A stretch of DNA of 64,000 bases from Pararge aegeria. Its lineage: Eukaryota > Arthropoda > Insecta > Lepidoptera > Nymphalidae. The stretch lies in NCBI RefSeq assembly GCF_905163445.1, contig NC_053191.1, positions 16,244,001 through 16,308,000 of the forward strand, read 5' to 3'. Shown here in pieces: positions 23,901 to 34,300 of this stretch (its first letter is position 1; the number at the start of each line of letters is the position of its first letter). A model generated the notes under the pieces. The model had not been told where the DNA came from, did not search any database, and saw only the letters and a list, made by a program, of their open reading frames with translations. The translations under genes and the position numbers were made by a program.

Positions 23901-24465
23901 TGAACCATTTAGATTCTAAAAGACTTTGTTTTTGACAAATAGAATGTGTTACCAGTTCCTCAAAAAACGAAAGGTATTTTATATTAGATACAAAATTTTG
24001 TCTTACTGAATACATAATTATGAATTTAATAGGTACATATTAGATACCAACTAAACCTACATTATTGTTTCAAAATGACAGAGATTAGATCATTCATAAA
24101 ATAGAAAAGGACACTTAAAATACCATTTATTTTTAGTTTATCCATACCAATTTATTATAATCTGTATTGATAAGGGTTCCTTTTATGTCAAATGCCAAAC
24201 AATAGTAGATTTTTAGCTCTGATAAAAATGTACCTATTCACGCGATCGGCCAGTTGTATCATTTTTATTAATACAGCAATTGACATAATTTAGTATGCAG
24301 GTCGGACACTGTTTGATTATTCATCGTTCGTGATATGAACATTTTTGAATAATATATGATTACACGCAATTTAAAATATAAAATATAGGTAGCTCAGTCA
24401 AGTTTTTTTTTTATCGCGATAACATCATAATACAATAATAGAGAAAATAGTGTTTGTTTACTCAC
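20950..24465. other. Repeat-poor AT-rich block, possible conserved intron or UTR
   Basis: Between about 21,280 and 24,450 there is no reading frame of 60 codons on either strand. There is also almost none of the SINE, LINE or Helitron material that fills the rest of the window. One decayed Helitron-like end (CACTAGCTGTTCCC) is at about 23,020. It abuts the GTGAGT donor at 24,465, so it would be the first intron of a minus-strand gene if that exon is real. Confidence 0.4.
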
Positions 24466-25150
24466 CTTATCACGTTCCTTGAGAAAAAACCTTCGCGATG
24501 TTCTAGTATCACTATCACATTGATATCATTATATAAATCGCACTGCGGTTTGCAAACAGATGAGAAATCTGAACAGCTTTCGGTCGGAATATCGTGCCGG
24601 CACAGTATTGAACGGAACCTTTATGAAACCATGGGCAAAATATGCATTTTTTATTATCTCTATCGATTTAGAGCCCGCCACCGCCGTCGGTCGAAAAGTC
24701 ACCGTAACGCGAGACCAGCAAAACAGGTTCTGTTTTACAAACAATATCACCACAAGCACCTTAGTAATTTCATTAATAACATCTGAAAATCGATTCCACA
24801 ACAAGGTTCACGACAATTCAGATAGAAAGACTGCCGCAGCGTGTTAAATTCATTATTTTACTACCTAACGACTTCCTACGACGCGAGAAACACAGTTCTT
24901 TGTTTATTACACATTTATTTAACTATAATACATGGAAAATTATTGAATTCCGATTGTTCCGAGTCAATTTTCGTATCATTTTTCTGAATACAATGGTTGC
25001 AAACAATAAGCTCAGCGGAAAACACACACGTCCGACACGCGGAAAGCTCTTGATGACACTAAAATTTGTATAGATGTCGCGACTCGCGGTACTCGCGGCC
25101 ATTATGGAAAATGGCGACAGACAGGAGCCGTCAAAAACAAACAATCAAAA
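24466..25150 (-). promoter_or_regulatory. Candidate promoter and non-coding first exon of a minus-strand gene
   Basis: On the minus strand this unique, locally CpG-richer segment ends in GAACGTGATAAG followed by the consensus donor GTGAGTAAAC (exon end 24,466). Near 25,085-25,110 it contains GTCGCCATTTTCCATAATGG, with paired GCCAT cores of the kind bound by YY1/Pho-type factors. Short ATG-initiated frames on both strands are mutually incompatible and show no domain, so a 5' UTR is the better reading. No downstream coding exon is visible to the left, and no transcript evidence is available. Confidence 0.4.
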
Positions 25151-25542
25151 TTAAACTTTAAATCAAAGCAATAGAATAGAATTTTTAATATATAGTTTTA
25201 TTATTTAAAAACTATTCGATCGTATAAAACGGCTAATTTAAAGAGCTTCAAATGTCTATGTTACTTCTTGATGTAGATGCGCTAGTTGTCTATTCGCTTT
25301 GTAAAGATGTTTTGTCCTTTTTTCTTCAATGTGATTTGGAATAACAATATTTTAGGACTTGTGCTTACTATGTTGGTACATCAATTAATGTTGTTAGTCA
25401 GTTGGGTTAAGCTAAATTGCCGGTCCTGTTTTAGCTTGCCTATCTTCAAACAATCCAATTGGTTTTCAAACGTAAGACTGGTCTGGAGACAACCCAACAC
25501 GAGCAGAGGTAAAGAGGCGGCCAAGCGAGTTTGTCTTTGTTT

Positions 25543-25870
25543 TATTCTACTAGAAGTTAGCCCTTGACTGCAATCTCACTTGGTACTGGTCAGAGCTGAC
25601 TGTGGCACAGTCTAAGATAGATACCTAGTAGCTGGCTATCCTGTTAGGGATATGGCAGTTTGTTTTATTAAATCGACACCCATAATCGGTTTCTATGCTG
25701 CTTAGTAGGTAAAAGAACATTAAATCACTTGCCGCCTCGTCTTTGTCGGAATGATCTTAACTATTAGCAGCCCAAAGCCTCCCAATACCAGAACATGGAA
25801 AATTCTGAAAATATTTATTCCCCAACTGCCCCTGAAGGTAGAAGTGGTACCAAGTTCCCAAAAAAGTACA
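25543..25870 (-). mobile_element. SINE-B reverse copy
   Basis: Begins with the tail (CTACTAGAAGTTAGCCCTTG) and runs to CAACTGCCCCTGAAGG. The head is degraded. Confidence 0.65.
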
Positions 25871-26740
25871 GTAGGTGCTTATTCCACGTAGAAAATTTTA
25901 ATCCAAGTTATCCTCACCAAAGCCGATTTAATCGAACTGAATTTCAATGTTTCACTTCCTACTAATTAGGGTAGGTACTCTTAGGCAATCCTAAGAGTAC
26001 CCTAATGCAAATAAATCTCTGGCCCAAAGCCAAAACTGACAATTAAATCACTACCTATTAGGTAAGCCGAGGGTCTTGACTCAACATCGAAAAATATGGC
26101 GTTTAAGTCATCTACGAGACAGTAAAGTTTGGGGACCTTAACGACATTAGGAATAGAGAAATCTCGACTCAACACCGAAAAGCATGGCAACTGATCCACG
26201 ATACGAAACAAAAAACTTTGGGTATCTTCCAGATCAAAGAAAAGAACAAAATAAAGAACGTCGCTTAGGAAGTATTATACCTAGGAATTAGGTAGCTACA
26301 TAGGTACCACAAAATAACTCCAGTACCTAAGTACCTAGGTAAGTGCCCCGTGCCTTACAAAGTTAAGATAGGTACGTACGTACCGACGTTATAAGCGGCT
26401 GCATATTTTAATTGGAGAATCGTTAAGTTTGTGGGTAGTAGGTAGGTACCTACCAATGTATCTCTTTTAACCACATTTAAAATTATTGTGGAAAATAAGT
26501 CCTACAAAAAGAAGCATAAGGCAGAAATAAGCCTGGCAGTAGTAAGTTATATTATCCCGGGCGAGCTCTGTCACAAAAACCAGAATGTACGATTTAGAAT
26601 GATTGCTACGCAAATTTTGTAACCCATTCGACGACGGAATTCTCTAAAGATGACTGGATTGCAACTTCTCTATTATCAATGTAATCTGTACAACTAGACA
26701 AGCCTCCAAGGCAGAACTTAACCAAGTTAAAACTGGCTTC
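25871..26740. other. Low-copy sequence, no gene
   Basis: A run of GTACCTA/TAGGTAC motifs lies at 26,275-26,460, and a repeat D fragment (minus) at 26,515-26,590 with CCGGGCGAGCTCTGTCACAA. Nothing coding recognised. Confidence 0.35.
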
Positions 26741-26880
26741 GCCATCTAACGGCATTAAGGCGTGTAGTTTGCGATAGTTAGATGAAAGAACTGAACGCTG
26801 TCGGCACCATCTAGCGGCATCAAGATGTGTAGTGTGCGCTATTTAGACGAAGTATAGATGGCGTCAATAGACGCCATTGT
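26740..26880. repeat. Short direct repeats with GCCATCTARCGGCAT
   Basis: Two ~65-bp units with GCCATCTAACGGCATTAAGG and ACCATCTAGCGGCATCAAGA, each followed by GTGTAGT and TGCG. Function unknown. Confidence 0.5.
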
Positions 26881-26963
26881 AAATAAATACATGTTTATAC
26901 ATAAACCCTTCCGAAGTAATAATCGTATAATACAATAGATGGCACTTACACACACTAAGACTA

Positions 26964-27317
26964 TCCTACTAATCTTACTAATATTATAAATGTGAAATTG
27001 TGGATGTTTGTTACTCAATCACACAAAAACAGCTTTGGAGGAAATTTGGCATGCATGTACCTTTGACATGAACAAGAACATAGGCTACCTTATACCGATT
27101 CCTTAAGTATTTCCCGAAGGCAAATTAAATATTGTTTACGAACTAAGACGCTGCCAGTCAGCTTTGAAAATTGGTATGCATGTCGCATATGCTATGGAAC
27201 ATGTAATTTCTATACCGATCTCAAATAATCCCCGTGGTAGGATTAAAAATTGTAAACGAGCGAAGCTTAAGACCCAATTCTGAAATTCACGCATACGAGG
27301 CCGCGGGCAGAAGCTAT
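26964..27317 (+). mobile_element. Helitron with decayed 3' terminus
   Basis: The 5' end TCCTACTAATCTTACTAATA follows an A. The 3' side has CCGCGGGCAGAAGCTATT where intact copies have CAGCTAGT, so the terminal CTAG is mutated. Confidence 0.55.
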
Positions 27318-27725
27318 TATTATAATATTTTTTTGGGAAGGACACTTCTAATGCGAAATTATTCATAGAATTAGCTAATATTCATAGAATTAGCTAATAA
27401 CCACACACATTCACACATACCCTGTTACCACATTTGCTGTTTTTTTTTTATTTTATGATTTTTTTTGACATTCAAATTTTTTACTCAATTTTTTTTTTTA
27501 AGATAAGTTAGAACAACCTACCGTGATCGAGATATGGAATATTTTAAAGTGTCATTGCGTTGTATTGTTTTATATTGTACCTATTTGGAATCTGACAAAT
27601 TAATATCTAAGCCATTTTAGCATAATTAATAGCCATAATTTTTACGTTTATTACCAACAATTATTTAAAATTATAATTGGTGTATCAAATACATAATGTA
27701 AATTACGATGATTTTAGCTCAAAAC

Positions 27726-27731
27726 TTTATT
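27726..27731 (-). terminator. Candidate poly(A) signal of gene A
   Basis: AATAAA on the minus strand, 309 nt downstream of the gene A stop codon. The intervening sequence is repeat-free and AT-rich, as expected for a 3' UTR. Cleavage position not determined. Confidence 0.4.
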
Positions 27732-28039
27732 TATATAATAAATATAAATAAAACCATACAGTTTGTTTAGGTATATGCTTTTATCATAGGCCTACTTCAT
27801 GAAGGGGACAAATCAAAAAACAACAGCATAAAAAAATAGTATGTTATAAAATGAGAGGCTGTTCCGACTTCTCTTTTTGGATTACATTACTACCCGCTGG
27901 CGTTAAAAAGGTGTTTGCCTCTCGCAGTTTACATAAAGAGCGCCAATTTTCCAACTTGAGATATGAAAAGAGTTATACCACTTCTTCATAGTTTAAAGTT
28001 ACTAAATATACATCCTCAGTAATGTTGTTAAAATATATC

Positions 28040-28327
28040 TTACGTGTTGTAATATACCGTAGTTTTATCGCAACGTGCTGTTGTATTGTAATAAATATTA
28101 TCTTCTTTTAATTGCTCGTTACTTAGGTTTACACTATTAATACATCCGATAATTATGGGCGATTTTGTGAAGCTCGGCATGGGAAGGCGTTCACAATAGT
28201 CGTAAACACTATTAGGATCAACTGCGTTTATGCTCGGTACGTTTTTTACTTCTGATTCCTCTTTGTCCTCATCATTGCCGTACTCCGAGTTTTCTTTAGA
28301 TACAATAAGGTCTTGGAATCCATTGAC
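28040..28327 (-). CDS. Gene A exon 6: cytoplasmic tail and stop
   Basis: Acceptor TTTTATTTTAG, then 95 codons in phase 0 ending in TAA at 28,042-28,040. The tail is acidic near its start (GNDEDKEESE). It has tyrosines in SVYDYCERLPM, NIYYNT and a C-terminal VYYNT, giving YxN-type motifs. It is easily missed because its only ATG is internal. Confidence 0.7.
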   Translation of the reverse strand, partial: VNGFQDLIVSKENSEYGNDEDKEESEVKNVPSINAVDPNSVYDYCERLPMPSFTKSPIIIGCINSVNLSNEQLKEDNIYYNTTARCDKTTVYYNT

Positions 28328-31300
28328 CTAAAATAAAACGGGAGTGAAAAAATTAAATTTGTTTTTTTTTTATACTTGATGGGCTTCCGCTTGACAACTA
28401 TCAAGCCTGATGTAAGGCAATGATGCAGTTTAAGTTGGGGCGCGAAGGCCTAAAAAATGCCTATTCACTCTTGCCTTTAAAGTATGGGCGACTGAAAGTT
28501 TTACGAGATTTTGCATTATACAACCTGTCATCAAATACAACAAAACTATATGTACAAACAAATTTTTCGACGGCCGACTGGCGCAGTGGGAAGCGACCCT
28601 GCTTTCTGAGTCCAAGGCCGTGGGTTCGATTCCCACAACTGGAAAATGTTTGTGTGATGAGCATTAAGTGTTTTTCAGTGTCTGGGTGTTTATATGCATT
28701 TTCTTAGTATTTATGTATATATAATTCATAAAAATATTTATCAGTCATCCTAGTATCCATAACACAAGCTACGCTTACTATGGGGCTAGGTGGCGATGTG
28801 TGTAATGTTGTAGTATATTTATTTATTATTATTTATTTATTAATCGCTATGAAGCGATAAGGCCGCCACATTGTATATACGTTGTTTTTAAATACCTTTC
28901 TTTTTTATGTACTTTTTCAGGTTGCACACCTGTATATTACATATACAATAAAAGTATATTAATTCATTCATTCATTCAACTGTACTAACTCAGCCGCTCA
29001 AGTATGGCTTACTACGAGCATCGCATCGGAACACGATACAACATGGGATATGATAAATCTTGCCCAACGAAGAATCATTTTGCGACGCGGCTTTGCTCGC
29101 AGGGTGTTTATTTTAGCCTCGGCCTATCACCAATATTATGTTGCTCATTTGGCACCGCCCAGGGGTCACGTGTAGGGTATTGAGGGTCTGAACCTAACTA
29201 TGGTCAAACCTCCTGACGCGAGGAACTCTGACCCACAAAATTTCGATTGTGTTCGTTATTGTCATCAGTGCGGATTGGTGGACACACACCTTTGAGTACA
29301 TTAGGTATGTTAAACTCTCAGGCATGCAGGTTTCCTCACCATGTTTTCGTTCACCGTTGAAGCAAGTAATATTTTAATTGCTATGAAAAGTTAGAGCTGC
29401 GTGCCGGGATTCGAACTCGCCCCCCCCGAAAGTGAAGTTGAAGTCCTTCCCACTGGGCTATCACCGCTTCACTACTTGCCGTTAACAAGGTTAGTCGGAA
29501 AAGGAGTACAGAGAACCTCCCGTGCGCAGCGGTGAGTGCTGTGGTATATAAGTAGACGGTCCCGCGTTCGATGTCCAACGGGGGCAATTTGGGCATTTTA
29601 TGAATTTCCAAATTTTCTCTGGTCTGATCTTGAGAGAGGCTTCGGCCGTGGCTCGTTACCACCCTATTGACAAAGATGTGCCGCCAAGCGATTTAGCGCT
29701 CCGGGACGATGCCGCGTTTAGAAAACGATTAGGGGTATGGATTTATTATGTAGGTTCTCAGGAAGTTTTCCTTCAACTTTAAAGCAAGTTGTATATTTTT
29801 AAATTAAGAACGCACATAGCTCCAAAAACTAAGAGGTGCGTGGCGGGGATCGAACTCGGTGATCTGGAAATGGATGCCGAAGCTCTAACCACTATGGTAT
29901 CGAATCCTATAACAGTCCAATGCTGGATTAAGGGCCTCTCCCAACGGGAGTGGGTTTACCCATAATCACTTCACTGGGCAGACGGATTGGTGATCGCAGT
30001 AGATGGTAGTAGACAGTGGCGTGCACTTCATGTATGTAGCATTTTCCTTCTTTAGGCATACCCTGGTCAAAAACCCCGTGCACGCCAATGGTAGTAGATG
30101 CACTATATAGTCCGTTAATCGCCTCGTACAACACGCGCAATCTCTATTTTCATCTGCCGTCACCACACGGCACGCCATCGCTTCCAAATTATATTAAACT
30201 TACTGCAATATACGCAAGTCTATATGAAAAAAAGAAAATTTGTTTTACTATAAATACCTTTTTATTTCTTAATAGTGTGTATATTGATATCACTATTGAA
30301 ATAGTAATGAAAATCGCAACGGGTATTATAATCCAGTTATTAGACATTCCTAAAAAGAAAACCACTTGTTAAGAATAGTTTGTTATACAAATTAAATATT
30401 ACACATACAATTATCAATATTTTTGAAGTGCAAACTTGTGCAAGTGTTGGAGAGCACTGCCTCCTATAATACAGGTTTAAATCCTAGTATAGGGGCAGAA
30501 GTAAACAATATCGGTAAAAAAATATCTAAGTATATCGATAACAAATGTATTTTTCTATACCATTATAATTGTACATGTTTCTTTGTGCCCAATAAAGTAT
30601 ATTAATAATATTATTATTAAACTTCGATAATCAAAAATAATGCATGAGCTATATACAACGTGTAACAGATGTAATATTGAAGGACGCATAAGTATATTTC
30701 ATAAGGAATCACCCTGTAAAAATATTAAATCAAAACAAAACATATACATTTTTGTCTACAAACAAATTTAAAACATTCTAAGTGTTATAAATTTAAAATG
30801 CATATAAAAATTTTCGAAACCGACAGGATTTGAACCTGCGACTCTCGGGCAGTCGCGGCCTGAGCGCTTTCACCAATTAAGCTACGGCTCTCCTACCGTC
30901 GATGCCGAAATTAGTACATGCCTTTAATGTAGTGTGACTGTGTTTTTATATGCATTTTAAATTTATAAAATTGATAATTCCTCCAAGTAAAGGTAAAAAC
31001 ACTAATAAAAATTATAAAAATCCTAAGTGTTTATTTATGACAGCCCTATCGAAGATAAAAGACCGACACGCGCATAGTACCAACGCAACGCGACGCGTAC
31101 AATAAATTGACAGATGTCACATGATTGTAATTATGCATGCGATGTTAGAGCTGTTTCTGATTTCTTTCAGTAAAAACTATGGCAGTGCTTTCAGCAAAAA
31201 CTATTAGTTCTGATTCAAAGATTGTCAGAGACAGTACATAATGTACCTTAAAAGCATGTGAAGTATTATTACGGTTTTCATTTCCACGTTGTTTATAATT

Positions 31301-34300
31301 AGACGGCCGACTGGCGTAGTGGGCAGCGACCCGGCTTTCTCAGTCCTTGGCCGTGGGTTCGATTCCCACAACTGGAGAATGTTTGTGTGATGAACATGAA
31401 TGTTTTTCAATGTCTGGGTGTTCATCTGTATATTATGAGTATTTATGTGTAATGCTCATAAAAATATTCATCAGTCATCTTAGTACCCATAACACAAGCT
31501 ACGGAGGGGTTAAGGCCGTAGTCCACCACGCTGGCCTAGTGCGGATGGGTAGACTCCACACACCTTTGAGAACATTATGTAGAACTCTCAGGCATGCAAG
31601 TTTCCTCACGATGTTTTCCTTCACCGTCGAACCAAGTGATATTTTAATTACTTAAAACGCACATAACTTGGAAAGTTAGAGGTGTGCTATCACCACTTCA
31701 TTAACTTAATAAAAGAAGAAATATTACACCCACCTTCATCTAGTTTTTGGTTTTGTGTTTCATTTTGAATTCCACTATGTTTTTCAATAAGAATCTCAGT
31801 TTGTGTCTCATTAATAGTCGTATTTTGTGTCTCATTGTAAGTTACATTATGAGTCTTATTTTGTGTCTCATTGTTAGTTACACTTTGAGTCTTATTTTGT
31901 CTTCCATTGTACGTTAAATTTTGAAACTTATTTTGTGTATCATTGTCAGTAACATTATTCTGTCTTTCAGTGTGGGTTTCTTGAACAGTTCCATTGTGCG
32001 CTTCAGTATGGCTTTCATTTTGTCTTACATTAAAATTTTCTTTTTGCGTTTCAGTTAATCTCCGAACTTCCGGCACATACAAAAATGTAATATACGCTGT
32101 GCTTTTACAAGGATATAATGCTGCAAACGACTCACATTTGAAATCGGTCACATTACCGTCTAAAGGTAAATCAATATCTATTGTAAGAATGTCACCAGTT
32201 ATCTCATTGCTGACGGAGGCTTGACCTGTGGAATAAATTACAGTTACTATGATGACGGTGAAGCGCTGATAGCCTAGTGGTAAATCTGACATTTTTAATT
32301 TTATCATGTGTTTGTAGTGTTTATTTTGATTTAATTTGACATTTAATTAAGGTTGATCTTTTCAATTTTTAGCACCAACCAAATTTGCAAACTATTAATT
32401 TTGTAGAATGTTATGCTCTTTAAACTGACTATGTCGTTTACCAACATCTTGATATTGTACAAATGTTCTTGCAAATCATCATCATCATCAGCCTATCTCA
32501 GTCATTAAAAGTTCCAGCTTCCAGCAGTACTTGAATAAAGATATTTTTGACTTTGACTTATTCCGCTAGTCAACTCATACGACACCCACGGAACAAGTGT
32601 GCTCCGATCTGCCGTCACCACACGGAATTCATTAATCCATACTACTTAATATTAAAAATGGCAAAATATGTTTGTTTGTTCGTTCTTAGTTTAAATTCAT
32701 TAATCCATACTAATATTAAAAATGTGAAATTGTGTTTGTTTGTTCATTTTAGTTTAAACCCTACCTAATCAACCAACCGATCGACTTGATTTTTGGCATA
32801 AAGTTGTAATGTAGTAGAAATGTCGCAGAGTAACATAGGTTTATATCCCAGAAAAACAAGCGCCGGCGGGTAATCTAGTATTATTAATAAGACAGGGTAT
32901 GCATTCGAGCTCGACGTTTATTTAGGCCTTGAAATAAATGAATTTTGAATTTGAATTTAGCTTTGTGACAAAAAAATACATCTATAACCACTATGGGCAA
33001 ATCAAATGTTAAGAGTTAAAAATGGCCATTTACCTATATCGCTCTCTCTCGCTCTCTCGCTCTCTCTTGCTCTGAGCCTTCTTCTGGGTTTCATAAGAAG
33101 GCTCAGAGTCTCACAGCGGACGGAGAGAGTATGCTCCGAGTATGTCTACGTGATCGAATCAGAAATGAGCAGATCCGTATATGACCAGAGTTACAGACCA
33201 GAGTTAAGCGAGCCGCGAAGCTGAAGTGGCAATGGGCGGGGCACAAGCTCTGAGAAACAATGGACGTTGGGATCCCAAGGTGCTAAAATGGCGACCTCGC
33301 GCCGGTGAACTCAGCGTTGTTTTTTTTTTTGACGACCCTTGGGCAGGACGGAGGTTATATGGGACTCCCCACTCTAAAGGGGTATACCCAAACTAATGGA
33401 TATTCGTTTTCTGCTGGTTGGCACGGCATGCCCCTTTTTTTGGTTTTGTTAGACGCCCGGACGTCTACCACCCCAACCGATTGCTGGGGTGCCCGCACTA
33501 ACGAGGAGGGGATCAGGACATTTTGAACTGCTCCTCAGACCGATAGAGAGGCGTGTGTAGGTGACTGGTAGCTAGCCCAATAGCTTATAGTTAGCTACCC
33601 GCCGCCTCCCAAGAACATCGACAGATTACATCAAACTAGTCGCAGGGAGCCGCTGGATCCAAGCGACACAAGACCGTGGTATTGGGAAATCTTAACTTAC
33701 CTTTCATCCATCGCGTATTGACTACTTCACTGTCATCGTACAAACAGCTACTTAGCAATTTATGTTTTGTTACATGACAGGTAAGTTTGAGTTTCTCCTT
33801 ACCACTGTAGCTGTATATTATGCTATTGTTCTCAAACCTGGCTTTTGATTCATCAAACCCGGTTATGCATACGTCTGAAAAATAACAAGGTAATTTTATT
33901 TTTTTATTTATTAGGTTTAACAAACATTTAAATTCATATTCATAATTATGAAGCGTATATATATTTAAACATATATATGTGTACTGTAAGGGGATGGTGA
34001 TTACTTCGTTCGATTAACTTAAACCTAAAGCTACGAGGGTTCCAAAAGCGCCCTGGTCTGAGATGAGCCCGCAACAAACTTAGCCGGGCAACTATTTTTT
34101 TTGTTATCACCATCTCACAGTAAAATAATTCTTCGTTACGTATATTTGTCACCACTCCTCCCAAACATCTGGGTCAATTTGATGAAAATTTCAGTGTATA
34201 TTCAATGGGTACCTGGTTGTTACTTGCTGCCTGGTGCGCTCGTACTTAATAAATATAAAAAATGTCCCAAATAAATAAAGAATTAAAAAAATAGCGAACT

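Noticed and set aside
24454..24847. Protein-coding gene from overlapping ORFs on both strands
   Set aside because: Three overlapping frames on opposite strands without domain features. The splice donor and composition fit a non-coding first exon better.
28430..28707. ORFs around the SINE-A at 28.57 kb
   Set aside because: Frames run across the SINE boundary and are repeated at other SINE-A copies.
30821..30893. Functional tRNA gene
   Set aside because: Weak acceptor stem, no T33 in the anticodon loop, and located in a mobile fold-back insert. Kept as a tRNA-like part of that element.
31690..32307. Single 205-aa ORF beginning at MIKLKM
   Set aside because: The N-terminal 27 codons precede an in-frame acceptor (TTATTCCACAG) and include SINE-C head-like sequence. 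The spliced model with gene A is preferred.
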